From Escallonia rubra (lineage: Eukaryota; Streptophyta; Magnoliopsida; Escalloniales; Escalloniaceae): a stretch of DNA of 64,000 nt. The notes under the pieces are model-generated. The model was not told where the DNA came from. It worked only from the letters and a program-made list of their open reading frames with translations, and did no database searches. The position numbers were made by a program, and so were the translations under genes. This document shows, one piece after another, positions 43,300-57,207 of the stretch. The stretch lies in the NCBI GenBank assembly GCA_033065855.1, contig JAVXUO010001488.1, positions 1,116,001 through 1,180,000 of the forward strand, written 5' to 3'. How positions within the stretch are numbered: position 1 is the stretch's first letter; each line of letters begins with the position of its first letter.

Positions 43300-44190
43300 C
43301 AGTAATTTGAAGTAGTAGAAATAGTTGTGAATGAATCGAGTTGTTCACGAAAAAAGCTTGTAGATCGGTTCAGTAATGACTCGTTCATGTTCATTCATCC
43401 ACCAGATGAAAAGAGCCTAATCTAAAAGTTAGAGCTCATATGTCAAACGAGTTGTGAATAGTCTTGTTTTATTTTGCTTTCTTTATTTTACGTAGCATAT
43501 TTTAAAGCTATTTTCAATTCTCATTTTAGCGCATAAATTTTTGTCCAAGGCTTGAATCTGGGTGCATTTGAAAACAAAATACTCAAGTTAGCCAATCTCA
43601 GTCACGAACATGAGCTTAAACACGAGTTTAACCTCTCACTCGTGACTTATAAACACGATTTTGACACCGAAATCCAAACTCAAAGTCAATCTCGAAATCA
43701 AGGCAAGAACGACGAGCATAGAAATGGAATATCGACGAGTGTGGTATTTATCATAACATACCTTTTTAACATCACTTAAGGTCGTGTAAGTGATGGTTAG
43801 GTGTAAAGAAGGAAGACGGAGGAATGGTGGATGATTGGTAGTGGTAGGTAACCACCCCTCCCGCGGGCCCCCGGCCATTCTCTCGTTTCCGGTGTTTCTG
43901 TGAAAAGACATTTTAGATGTTAACCAATTTGTTGCCATTCTTCTCTACGACGTTAAAAATGAAATGAAATGAAAAGCATGGCGCGAAGCCAGTCACTGCC
44001 ACCGCCACAAAAAGGGGGGAGAGAGAGAGATAATTGTTGTAAGTGTGCCCGAGCTTGGGCCCACCTCGTTTAAAGCACCAGAACTACCTCCGTTCCACCA
44101 CCCACCACCCACCACTTCCTTCCTAGTCCATCCAGAGAATGCGCGTGTGTTGGTGTGAGACACACAGAGAATAGAGGAAGAATTGAAGAG
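43300..44190. other. Intergenic upstream of MED33
   Basis: Contains a degenerate relative of the 9.6-kb foldback element (AATCGAGTTGTTCACGAA, CACGAACATGAGCTTAAACACGAG; about 43320-43740). The (GA)n stretch near 44020 and CCACCACCCACCACC near 44095 are probably promoter or leader of the Mediator gene. I found no TATA box I would defend. Confidence 0.4.
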
Positions 44191-47100
44191 ATGGAGTGCG
44201 CTAGTAGCGAGTCAGAATCGGATTTCCGCGAGCGGGTGCTGAACACGGTGAAGGCGTGCCAGCAGAGGGAGGAGCCGCCGCTGGTGTGGGCGATGGAGGC
44301 GGCCAAATGCGTGCTCGGAACCGCCGGCTTAGGGCTTCCGAGTCCCGAGTTGGGGGAGGTGGTGGTTTCTCAGCTGTGCTTCACCAACAACCACCCTTCC
44401 CTCTGGAAATTCCTGCACCAAGCTCTCTCCTCCGGCCTCCTCTACCCCCTCCACGTCCTCTCCCTCCTCACTTCCAGGTCTCTCTCTTCATTTCTCGTCT
44501 GCTAATTTTGTTGTTGGACTTGGAGATTAGATAAATACTCCATCTAGTTTTTCCCACCAAGATGCCTTAATGATTACTGTGTAGACTTGTATAGCGCAGG
44601 TCTGCGGTTCTATTAAGTTGAAGAGTAATGACGTTGGCCATTTAGGCTTCCACCATCATGTCCTTCATCACCTTCATATTGCTTCCATACCTTGATGATT
44701 TTGATGTTCATAAAGATGTATTTTTTCTATCCCTTTTGAGAAATTGATCGGGGTCACTGTCGTTGTCACGTGCACGCCCAGAAATGAACATTTACATCAA
44801 GTTTTTTTTTCTCTTCTTTTCTTGCATTCTATAGTTTGCTTGCCAATCATAGAAGTCCAAGCTTAGGATCCATTATTCTCACCTCCCTCAATTATCGGAC
44901 CAAGAGCCCGAGCACAAAGCAAAGTCTCTTATTAGAGATAATTATGCAGCATTTTATATATCTGATAATTTTATTTTTACATTCCTCTTGCACATGTTTT
45001 TTACAGGGTCATTCCTCATCGATGGTCTCAACCCGGGGCGTACAGACTCTATCTTGAACTCCTAAGCAGATATGCATTTGCGTCCAATCCATCTGTGGCA
45101 GATGCTTGCAGGGACAAGTAAGTGTTTTCCTCCCAATGTCGGTCTAACTTCATATTTGTATTTGCTCGCACCGAAATGTATGTTTACTGATTTATATGTT
45201 TTGTTGAGTGAAAAATTCAAATTCGTTCACCACAAAATGGGAGTCCCTTTTATAAATCTCTCCTCGGGGATCACTTTACTGTACCTTTATGAACCTCACT
45301 GCTCTTTGTATGTCTGCGACGTTGTTTTCCTCTGTATAGATCTCCCCTCGGAGATCAGTTTCCTTCTTCTTGCTTGGAAAACATAAAATCCAATCCGGCA
45401 TCATAGCTTAAGTGAGCACTTTTCTACCAAAAAAGCAAGTGAGCACCTCCATCCGTTTTCTTAAGATGAACTGGTCTGGTCCTTCAAATGTAATGCCTTG
45501 TACCAGGTATAGGCCTTCAGCGAGACGAGCTGGTCTCTTCACTGATGCGCAGTTCCTTGAGCAGTATGAAACTGTCTAAGCATGAAATACATACTTCTGC
45601 TTCAATGAAATGCCTGATCAAATTGAGCAAGTGTCATTGAACTTAATTAGATATATGCAATCTCTAAGGCAATGCTGAATAAGATGAAAATGATGAGCAA
45701 TTCTAATGGCCTTTGACATCCGTTCCAAGCATCGACTCATACGTTGACCAGAGCAAATCAGCCAAATTTGACGAAAGTTGAACTAAAGGTATGGGGGATG
45801 TTTAAACAACTGGTTTTGCAAGCTGTAGCAATTGCTCTCTCATATAGTCGAGTCTATATTTTGATCAAACACTAGGAAGTGTTTTGGGCCCCACCCTGTC
45901 ATAAATACACGTTTAGTCTTGGAGAGTTAGTCGAACCCATGTGTCTTGATCCAGTTCTCCCGTATTCTCCCGCATCATGGAACGAGGTTAGCTTAGAAAG
46001 GTGGAGGTGAGATTGGGTAGATCTCTGGGAATGATAAGGATCCTAGAGATGAAAGAGATATTGGGGCAGGGTGGGGTGCTAATCTGTGTACTTTTTTGGG
46101 AGAGCTGAATCGTATGAAAATTTGGCTATTTTCCATTTCAATTGAGCTGTCTTGGACAGCGGTTGAAGGATCACAATACCAAATTCTCATAGACTAGCTA
46201 GTGCTCAGAAGAGGTTGTATCAGGTTAGGAGGGCATTGGTTTTTATCAAGGATCTGTTTCCTTTTCCAAGTTGTGTTACCTGTAGCTTTGATTTACCAAA
46301 ATTTTGGCTGCCCTGCATGATAGTTCAACCGATTGTTGACTGTCGATTCTTGAGTGAGCTCTTGCTTTTTGGCTAGTACTACTTTCGCAGTCCCCTGTTA
46401 AAGAGGATTAGAGCCAACAATATGCACTTTGATATGCATCCCCTCCACTTCAGTTGAATGAAGAACAAGCACTTTGAAGTTAGACTACTCTCTCTAGTGG
46501 TTACAAAGCATTATTAGTGCTAATAATACCACTTCTTGACTAGGCTGTAAGGATATCACGTCTAATTTCCGCATTGTCCTATTTGGTTTTTGTGATCTTG
46601 TGCTATTTTTTCACAAAAGGTGTCTGTTCTGGAGGGCTAAATCCAGAACTTTGTTGCATTATCATGCTTCATTGGGTAAAGTGAAAAGATGCTTGGATTT
46701 AGCACTTCCTATGTTGTTATCTTGAACATGTTATGGTCACACATGCAGCAGAAAGAGCTGCTTAACTTCAATGTTCATTTGGGTTGATGCTTGGCTGTTT
46801 GGCAGGATAATCAAATCTGTTGATGATGCTCTTCAACTTTCGCAAACATACAAGATTCAGGTCTTTGAGCTTGGACATGCACTTGTGTTGTCTTTTTTCA
46901 GCATCGTCGTTTGCTTAGTTGATGGCATATTAGATGATTGGGGATTGAAAATATCTGTTGGTGAAGGCCATAATATGGATGTAGAGTTTGAAGGTTATCC
47001 AAATTTCAAAAGACATGAACAACGGGAACAGATTCGAACAACAAATTCTCTTATGGCCCTGGAGATGTTGGGAAATCTAACCGATGACAGGAAGGCTATG

Positions 47101-50100
47101 GCTTTACTCCGTCTTGTTCACTTGAATATGTATGTACTCTTAGTCTACATCCAGTTTGTCTTCATATGTTCAACGCCTATGCACCTCTGCCGCTTACTAG
47201 TTACCACAAATATATAGACCTTGGACAAGTATTTTGGTTTCTTTGATCATACAAACTTTATGAAATTGGTGTATTTTGGTCTTCTACGGGACTCTTCTAT
47301 CTGGTTATTTACTTCTCCATAACTTTGGAATTGCTTAGGTGAAGTTTCCAGTTGTCCCAAGGCAAAACAAGTCTTTCCAGTTCTATACTGATCTTTACAA
47401 GATTGTGCCTTGAAAATCATAAGGTTTTGCTATCAAAATAGAGTAAAGGAGAAATATGCTATGCCTCCTTATACATGGCCCACAGATCAGATTCCCGTAC
47501 CTGGTTATGTTGTATCTTTTAAGTTTGAATTTCTATAGGGATGACCGTAGCTCACTAGTAAGGTTGCTCACAGTTCAAAATTTGAAAGCAGCCTCTTCAA
47601 TAAATAGGGGTAAGAATGTGGACATTTGATCCTCTCCACACGTGCACGGGCCTAGTCCATTTATCAACATCATTTAGTGTGCGAATTGATGTTGAAGCAA
47701 AAGTGCAGACAGTGTTCTACTAAAAGAACCAGAGTTCCTACCGTTCAGGGTGTGAGCCAAATTTCAACATTTGTTTCCCAGTTCTTGATGTCATTTGTTA
47801 ACATAGATACACTAACTCAAAAGTAACAGCAGCTCTGTACTGTAGTGTTGGCTATGCATCATAAGAACCTATACATTTTTAGACATGTATGCTTGTCTGT
47901 ATGTATATTCAATTATGCCTTGAAAATCCTACTACGCGACTAAGCTATTCATAATTTGTAGTACAATACGATATGGACATGAAATTTTACGAATTGGTAT
48001 GCATTTTGAAGTTACGAGTTCCGATGCGAGGTGTGTATCTTACGATATGTAGCTCAATACAACAGGTAGCTTGTGATGTGAACCTTTTTCTCTTTTTGGC
48101 CCTTTCACTTTAAATTTATGTTGTTTACATTTTTTCAAGTGCAATCAAGTGGCCCTGCAAAGAGTTGAAGATTGATGAAAAGTTTTACAAAGAATCATAA
48201 AGATATTGCATGTTGTCAGTCTGTTTCAGAGATAGGTGGATTAAATCTCCACCAAGTCTAATGGCATGAGTTTTTAATGACATTTACTGATAGGCCTGAA
48301 AAGTACGACGGCCTTCTGCAGAGGATGCAGCTTCTCGAAGCTCATAACTTGTCACCTTCAAACATGGCGTCTGCAAGTCAGCCTCTAATAAAATTATCTG
48401 CAAATATCCAGAGAGCTTTGGTGTTCGAGTGTCAGTTGAACAAGCGCCAGCTCATTGGGATGCTTACGAGCATCGCTTCACGTAAACCGGCTTCCTGCTG
48501 CGCTTCTGAAGCTGGTCGTTTTGCTTGCTGGGTACCACTTGATATATATATGGAGAATGCAATGGATGGGAAACAATTTCCTGTCACTTCAGCTGTTGAT
48601 ATACTTGCAGGTAAATCCTCCTGTAGTTCTTTGACATAAACTATCACCGGTCACAAATCATGACAGCATATATGAATAGCTGCAGCTCTTTTTCATTTGG
48701 GATTTTGTTGAACAACCTGCAGAAACTATCAGTACGCTTCAAGTTTTTAATGGGGCAAGCTGGCATGAAACCTTCCTTGCACTCTGGCTTTCAGCACTTC
48801 GGATTGTACAACGAGTTGAGATTAGCCAACACAAACCTATCCTTCTGTCAAATTAAAATCTAGCTGGTATTTACTTCTTCTCCATGGTTTATTGTAGGAG
48901 CGTGATCCCTTGGAAGGGCCTATTCCACATCTTGAGGCTCGTCTGTGTGTCCTCTTGTCTATTGTCCCCTTGGCAATTGCTCATGTGGTGGAGGAAAATT
49001 CAACTTTTTTTGCTCCCATCCTGTCAGAGGGTATGGAGTCCAGGTATAAAGAAACTGGACAGGGAAAGGGTGGCATTGGTCATTCTTCAAGAAAACAGGG
49101 ACTTATAATTTCTCTTCAACTCCTTGGGCAGTATCCAGCCCTCTTATGCCCTCCTGCATCAGCTCTTAGTTCGGCTAATAATGCCGCTGCTAAAGCTATA
49201 AACTTCATATCTAAGAGCAGCACGAAGAATGGAATAAGTACGAGTGGCTGTGGCAATTCTTTTGTAAAAGCAGGTAGCAATCTACATCATGAGTTGAAGT
49301 TCTACTACAAGTGAGCTGCTATTTGGCCTCAACATGTGTTCCAAACTAATCTGTCTAGTTTTTTTTGTTTCGGCTGATGGTTTCCAGGCGGTGACATGCG
49401 GCACCTAATTGTGGAAGCATGCATTGCTAGAAATTTAGTTGATGCGTCAGCATATTTTTGGCCTGGCTATATTTCTGCATCTGTTGTTTCGCAGTCAGAT
49501 CCATCACTTCTTCAAAGATCTCCTTGGTCAACGTTAATGGATGGAGCTCCATTGACTGGCCCCCTCGTTAATGCTCTTCTTACAACCCCTGCATCATGGT
49601 ATTTTTTGTTGGATTTTCTTGGTTGTTCTTTTCTTGTTTCATTAAATTTCCTTTTTAATTTGGGAAGGTGTGTGTGGGTTTGTTGTGGGGGTGGGGTGTG
49701 TGTTGTATTTACCTTCATCACTGGTGAATCAGCTGTTTAAATTCACTTTCTCCGTTGCTCTCCTGCTTAAGTTTAGTAGAAATTGAGAAGCTATATCACA
49801 TCGCATTAAATGGACCCGAGGAGGAGAAGTCAGCAGCTGCAAAAATCTTATGTGGTGCCTCACTTAGTCGTGGTTGGAATATTCAGGTAGCTCATCTACT
49901 TATTAAACATATTCACATTGCAAATTTATCTAGCCTCGACCGTCTTTTGTCTCCATGTGGCTTCAGTCTTTTGTTGCAGTTGTCTACGGTAGGAATGGCT
50001 TGAAATATATTAGACACATTGTCCACCAGCCATTGTTATATTAAATTTGCTGGAAATTACTGAAACATTTGAATCAAGTGGTGGTTTTCCTGTGCTTTAG

Positions 50101-53100
50101 GAAGACATAATGTTGAGAAAAGGAATACGTTTATTATAAGCTTTTATAAAAGTGTTCCTAGAAATTTCTCATTGAATTTTGTCATCAATCTGAATTTACA
50201 ACTAATTAACCATTGCCTGCCTGGAATATAAATAGTCTCATTTGGTGTCCCGAAAGCTCCAGCTCTCTATCCGCGCCTGTGTCCAGTCTTGTAGCCTCAA
50301 GTGGGTCCCAGACTGTAGCTTCATCTGGAGCCCTAACAAGAAAATATGACAAAACCACTGGAATGAGGAAAATCTTCCTTATGAGACTGCTTTATCCGTT
50401 TGATATCTATAGCTTGTAGCTTCAAGTTTAATATTTTTTGTGAAATCGCATATTTGGAACTCATTTTCTTAATCTTGAGTTAATGATTTCTTAGTTTGCT
50501 TTCTGTGTAGGAACATGTGGTCCATTTTGTAGTCAAGCTTCTTTCTCCTCCAGTACCTCCTAAATTTACTGGTACAAGGAGTCATCTGGTTGATTATATG
50601 CCTATGCTCAGTGCTATTCTTTTTGGAGCTGCCTCTATAGATACTGTTCATATTCTTTCCTTGCATGGTGTGGTAAGTGATGTACATTTTACGGCATCCC
50701 TTGTCTGCAATGAGATTTAATTTCTGATTTCTTGTGCGTTAATAATAGGTTTGTTTACTACACATGCTTTCTGCACTATGAATGATAATATTGTCCAAAG
50801 CAACCATAAGATTCTCGACCTTTTGGCAAGGAGAGTTTGACTTGTAGAGGAGCTAAGCAGGTCTATCCAGGGTTAAGGGCAATATTCAGCAATGTATTTT
50901 GAAGGCTCATTGAGAGAAAAAAATAAAGGTTTTTTGAAACAGGGTCAAGTGCAATCCAAAGGGTATTGTAGTCCCTAGAAGACACCAAGCACCAGATTAT
51001 TCCTAAAACTTGAAGGCCACATTTTTATTTTCACGAGTCCCGTTGAGAAAATGATCACTTTGAGATGTAAATACTAGTAGAAGGGTAAATAGCTGCATTT
51101 CAGCTATTTCACATTGAAAATTGTGCTAGTCTACTAAAAGGACAAATGTGCAATACCACCACCCCCGCCCCCCCAACAACCCTCCTTAGACCTATGAGAG
51201 AATACTGGAAGTTGATAAGATCTTCTTAGGAACTTAAAAGTACGATTAATATTAAACTACAGAAGATCTTCAGGTTTCTTCTATATCAAAAGCTAAACTT
51301 TATGAGATCAATAAGAAGAGTCTATCTATCGACAAGGCGGTCTTGCTAAAATGTGTTTGCACATAGCAAAAAACATGTTTTCAGATTGTATGCATAGTTG
51401 GTGTTAAGAATCATAATAGCAGAGGATATAATGTATGGGTTTGCCTTTTGAGATGAAGCCTTCCAAGACTCTCCAACCTTTGCAATGTGATTTCTGGCCG
51501 ATGGTTAAAATGGCAACAAAGCCTATGCTCCTTGTACCTTGTCTGCAGCTGGTACTCTGAGCTGTATCCGTGATTACCTTCGCCTTTCCCAAGGAGGGGC
51601 GTGATAGAATGGTATCAGCTCATGGGTTGCACAAGGTCTTTGGTTCAAGTTATGACGTTTGCATATGTTTGTCTCAAAGTAATGGGGGGTGCTAAAAGCA
51701 TGAAAAACTAGGTGCAGCACAGGCCCACAATCAGCGAAGACGCTCCATCTGATGCAGCGATAGACTATCTATCCTAGTGCTAGTTAAATTTGGATCGGTT
51801 GATCTAACAGTCATCCCATGTTTCTTTTAACCTGATGATACATGCTTAAATCTGCAACGTCCAGTTTTCCTACGGGGTTGTCTAAAATGTTGTTAACTAC
51901 AGATTCAAAGTTATTGCTCCTACAGGTTCCCGAAGTTGCAGCTTCTTTAATGCCGCTTTGTGAGACCTTTGGCTCACTTGTACCAGCATCAAGTCAAAAA
52001 TCAAGCACATATGACGAAACCTCAATATATATGGTCTTTTCTTCTGCATTTCTCTTTCTTCTCCGCCTTTGGAAATTCTATAGACCTCCTCTTGAGCAAT
52101 GTATAACAGGGCGAGGTGGGGCAATTGGAAGCGAGCTTACCCTGGAGTATCTTCTGTTATTGCGGAATAGTCGCATGCAATCATCTGATCGTCCTGTCCA
52201 GGACAAAATGGATAGCAGTTCGAACATGCATATTCTACTATCAGACAGGGCTATATATATTGACTCTTATCCAAAGTTACGGACTTGGTATTGTCAAAAC
52301 AAATCTTGTATTGCCTCCACTCTTTCGGGGCTCAGTATTGAAAATCCAGTTCATCAAGTTGCTTTTAAGATTCTGAATTTGATGTACGGGAAATTGACGA
52401 GAAGTGGTACCGTCTCCAGTAACTCCTCTACACCATCCAGCAACACCACAAGTAGTTCTCCAGAGAGTGCTGGGGAAGATGTTTCACCAATACCTATGCT
52501 CTCTGCATGGGAAGTTCTGGAAGCAGTTCCTTATGTTCTGGAGGCAACTTTAACAGCTTGTGCCCATGGAAGGCTTTCACCACGCGACTTGACAACAGGT
52601 TAGATGCTTGACATATATTTGATTTTTCACGTCCAGGATTGTGAGAGATTATTTAATCATTAGTGTTAGTGCTTTCATCAGCCAACATGCCGCTAATGAG
52701 CCATTGCTTCCTTTCCAGGTCTTAGGGACCTTGTCGACTTTCTGCCTGCTTCACTCGCAGCTATGATCAGTTACTTCTCTGCAGAAGTTACTCGTGGCGT
52801 ATGGAAACCTGTGCCGATGAATGGTAAGGACTGGCCAAGTCCAGCAGCAAACCTTATATCAGTCGAGTCTGAAATAAAGGAGATACTCACTGCTGCAGGT
52901 GTTGAATTTCCAAGCTATTCATCTGGTACGTGTTTAGAGTTTTCTTGGTAACTCATATTTTGTAGAACTGATTTGGTCGTACTTTACTTTTTGATTTTTG
53001 GCACTTATGTAACTTGCTGGATATTCTGAAACTAGAATTAGTTGATCATCTTTCACTGTGGTATTCTCTCTAAGTTGCTGGAAATTTCATAATTGTAGCT

Positions 53101-56100
53101 TTGTTTGTATAATGACAATAGTGAAGCAGTTGCTATGAAATAAGATGCAAGGTTTATCTATCAGATAATGGAAATAAATTGGTGTCACTGTAGATTAGGG
53201 ACGTATAATGAATATCTATCTGCTTCCATTCAATACTTAATGGTTAAGTGATGCATGGCCTTCTATCCCGCGTTCTCCAGTGTTAGATTGACTTTTCATT
53301 CCTCCGGAAAGTACTTTTTTCGACTGCATATTTTATTGATGTTATAGGATATGTCTCCAACCAAAGTACCCAAATCAAACACAGATCTGGTACATACAGT
53401 GCTTGCTAAAATGACAACAACTGAATAAGCACCTTGGATCAGTTGCAAAAAGTTTTTTTGCTTCTTCTATTCAGAGATTAATAGAATACTCTCGTTTTAC
53501 CAAATGTTTTTGGAAGTCTTTGTAAAGTATACCATCTAGTACTACTAGATAGGTATGAACAGCTTTGGACGCTTCTCGAGCTGAATCCCTGTATCTTAAG
53601 AATTATGGTTTGGGAAGACCTAAACAGGACCACACACCATTGCAAGTAACTGTATCTATGTAACATGTATATATGCCTGACTTGAGCTTTGGGCTGTATG
53701 TTTCGACTCTCGATGCTCTAAATTTTCTGGTTAGAGGTTTATTCTATGCAAAAGCTAGGTATTGATAAATGCAGTTGTTGCTACGTGGTAATGAAATTAC
53801 GTGATTGGATATCTGCAGCACTTCATCAAAGTTAATGAGATGCCTAACAACGACGACGTGACAATAGTGAAAAAGTTATAATCACAAAACAAGCATACAA
53901 CTAGAACATATAATCACAATGCCATGCGAAATTTCTCAAAGATCAAGGAAGGTAGTCAAGGTCTAACACTCCCAAGGTATATCATACCTATTAGATTACC
54001 TTGTTTAGACCTTCAAGCGTACCTTAAACCTCAGCATGATAGCACTTCTTGGCTGGTTGGCTTAGTGGACCAAATATTAACCTCTGGCACAGTCCTTATA
54101 GGTGTCACTCATGCCAACTTTCCCAAGAGAGCCTCCACCAATATTAGAACTCGAAAAGAGGCTTGAGGCTTCAAGTGGCGACTTTTTTCTGAATCTCCCA
54201 AAAAAAACCTTCAGGTCCTCTTAAGGAAGCTTTAATCAAGTGGTTATGGTCCGCTTCTCAAGTAAAATTTAAGATCCTTATCAATCATATCTGTCCCAAT
54301 CCTCTATTTGTTGCACCTTCAGAGGCATTTCTGGCTTTTATTGTTAACCCCTGGAACCTCACCCAACTCGAGAGAGCTTTTTCAAATTTTAATATGCAGA
54401 GGAACAGAGATAATGTGGCCTTGCACAAAATATTTAATAACGGGTTTACTTTGATATTGTAAGAGCAGAAACAGCTCGAGTTGATCGAGTTTCAACTGAA
54501 ATTCTGCCGAGTCTCAACTGAAACTCTGCCTATAAGCTAATCAATCTATGGGTTCTGTCCTGATTTCCTCGACCTATGTTCCCTCTGGTCTTTTTGTTCT
54601 TGTTGCACCTTCATCATTCCACTTATCTAGACTGTCTAGTATAACCTTTTTCTTCTACTACTAAAGATCATGTGCGTTGCACATAGGATAGTGATTGAGG
54701 TGTTAATTAACATGAGTGGAACTACCTATTCTCTATATCACAGGCAACTAAGAATTATGAATATCTGAATGATCCAGAATAAAAATTCATGTCATTTTCT
54801 TGCGCACTTGTAGGGCTTGGGGCTACTTCTAGTAAAGAGATTCTACTTTTAACACCAATAATCATCATTCACATAAAGTTTTAATACAATCTCTACTTCC
54901 ACCTCAAAATATATAGTCGTTCTATTCATGATATAAATTTATAGTCGCTCTACTCTTCCAACATCAAAGAACCTTCTTCCTCCTAAACTTCTTACCATTT
55001 ATAACCGGTTAAGAGCTACTTCCCCTGATCATCTTTTCGCATTAAGAAAGAGATGTATATCAGAGGTTTTAAGAAAATTATTCAGAATGTTTCACAATTG
55101 AAACTTCGTATTATATAGATATTTAGGGTTATAGTTTGTTAACCTAATAAACCTAATATAGCAAAAAACATAGGATAAAGCAAACAATACAGAGATATAC
55201 ATCATAGATGCTTGCTTGGAAACCCCTGACCGCACCAGGAAGCTGCTGTGCTCTAAACAAGAAATTGATCACTAACATGTCAAATTCTATTACGGCAGTA
55301 GAGTTACATAGGTAGTAAAAACAGCATTTATTTTTAGAAATTGCACCCTAAAACATTATGTTAAAACGGACACATACCACACCATATTTGAGTTCCTAAC
55401 TTTTGCACCTCCGACCTTTCTTACTCTCAACAGTGCTTGGTGAATTAGGTTCTCTTAGAATCAATTCCAAACATTGGCATTCCTACACGCACACACCCAC
55501 CATGATGCCTCCTTGGCTTGCATAGGGGAAGGGAAGGTGGTCTCTTAGGTTTAGCATAGGAAGGTGCTCACCTTAAATTGACAGTTATAAAGTTCGATCG
55601 ATAACATGAGTCTTTGATGTTGGTCTTACGGGCTTGTTCTTCTATGAGAAGCACCTGTTGTTGTCGACTCATCTTAATTTCCTAATTAGTATGTCGCATA
55701 TAATTCATGCGAGGCAAGACCTCTTCTACACACGCACAATGCTAAGCCAGAGAGAACATACAAGGAGATAACTTTTTTGGTTCTGGAAGTTTTACTTTGA
55801 ATTGCAGGAGTCAACTCTGCTTGTCGTGGAAGTTTACTTTGAATTGTTTGGCTCTTCTTGATACATCTTTAGTTAATTTTAACCTTTTTGTTTTCATGCA
55901 CTGAATTTGTTTCCATAAGTTCAAACACCCTTTTGAGCCTGTTCTATTGTTCTTCCCTTTTCTGTATTTAGTGAAAGGCTAATTATGATTGCTCTAACGG
56001 ACTGACACCATCTAAATTCTCAACTTGATTGGTAGGCAAGTGATTATTGTTCTGTGTTTTCAACAATCTTATTCCTTTGCCCTTTAATTGCTCTAGCTTT

Positions 56101-57207
56101 TCAAATGCTTTTTCAGGGGTTTCACCAGCGATGCTTCCGCTACCAATGGCAGCCCTTGTCAGCTTGACCATTACGTTCAAGCTTGACAAGAGCCTGGAGT
56201 ACCTTCATGCTGTTGCAGGGCCTGCCTTGGAAAATTGTGCTTCAGGTTGTCCCTGGCCTAGCATGCCTATCATTGGATCTCTGTGGGCCCAGAAAGTCCG
56301 CCGCTGGCACGACTTTATAGTTGTATCATCTTCGCGCTCTATTTTTAGGCAAAACCAAGAGGCTGTCGCGCAGCTTCTGAGGAGTTGTTTCACTTCATTT
56401 CTTGGATCACTCCATCTTTCAACGTCTCCGTTGATGAGTCCAAGTGGTGTAAATGGCCTCTTGGGCACCTTTATATCAACTCGTGGCCTTCGGCCTCGTG
56501 TAGCGCCTGGATTTCTTTACCTTCGCTCCTGTCGCACGATACATCATGTCCAATATGTGAATAATGTTATTGTAGAACTTGTGGCCGAATTTGCCAGGGA
56601 ATTATCTACCAGATGGGCAAGCACGGACTCCCCACGCTTAAAGTCTACCGGAGCATCCCTAGCTGTTGCAACTGCCACGGCAAAGGAGGTGGCTACACTT
56701 GGTGCAAGTCTCTTATGGGTGTCAGGTGGTCTTCAGCTGGTCCAGGAATTATACCAAGAGACGATGCCGACTTGGTTGCTATCTGCTAGGAAAGATAAAC
56801 TTGGTAACCTGAGGGTAGTATCTCGTATAGTGGAAGGATATGCAATGGCATATTTGTTGGTTTTATCCGGGGCTATGGCATGGGGTGTTGCCGCCAAACA
56901 ACCATCATGGGCACTGTCTAGGAGGTCGCATGTGATTGGTGTCCACATGGACTTCGTGGCAGGGGTATTAGATGGAAACATATCACTTGGATGCGATCCT
57001 GCGACTTGGAAAGCTTATGTATCTTGCTTAGTTGGCCTTATAGTGAATTTTGCCCCGCTGTGGATACAGGAAGTAAAGCAGGAGACGCTGAGGAAATTGG
57101 CCAATGGGCTGAGAGGATGGCATGAATGTGAGCTGGCTCTTTCCCTCCTTGAAAGAGGTGGGGCTGCAGCCATGGATTCTGTAGCTGAACTACTAAATGT
57201 AATCTAA
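44191..57207 (+). CDS. MED33A: Mediator complex subunit 33A (REF4/RFR1-type), 12 exons
   Basis: Exons 44191-44477, 45007-45117, 46806-47129, 48294-48610, 48723-48814, 48898-49273, 49388-49598, 49772-49886, 50511-50672, 51926-52598, 52719-52925 and 56117-57207 join in frame with GT-AG introns to 1321 residues, close to the roughly 1300 of known MED33 proteins. Landmark words of the family are PLVWAMEAAKCVLGTAGLGLPSPELGE at the N-terminus, HPSLWKFLHQAL, VIPHRWSQPGAYRLYLELLSRYAF, GPIPHLEARLC and PLAIAHVVEEN, KILCGASLSRGW, and KLDKSLEYLHAVAGPALEN. MED33 is the plant-specific tail subunit of Mediator (nucleus) and restrains phenylpropanoid and lignin gene expression. No frameshift or stop was met. 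Intron 5 is only 83 bp with a weak donor (GTTGAG); intron 11 is 3.2 kb. The A versus B paralogue call is tentative. Confidence 0.92.
47538..47656 (+). mobile_element. tRNA-derived SINE (Au-like) in MED33 intron 3
   Basis: GTAGCTCACTAGTAAGG resembles a tRNA A box and CAGTTCAAAATTTG a B box. They are followed by AAAGCAGCCTCTTCAATAAATAGGGGTAAGAATG, which resembles the body common to Au-like plant SINEs (AACAGCCTCT...AGGGGTAAG). The end is truncated near GGGCCTAGTCCA. It lies in sense orientation in the intron 47130-48293. Confidence 0.6.
52926..56116. other. MED33 intron 11 (3.2 kb), mostly unrecognised
   Basis: The longest intron of the gene. An 80-codon ORF (53924-54166) and its surroundings to about 54480 have coding-like stretches in several frames, suggesting an old retroelement or gene fragment, but I recognise no domain. 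The remainder is AT-rich. Confidence 0.45.

Noticed and set aside
51600-51665. tRNA gene or SINE head (TATCAGCTCATGGG ... GGTTCAAGTT)
   Set aside because: A- and B-box-like words are present, but no cloverleaf forms and no SINE body or tail follows.
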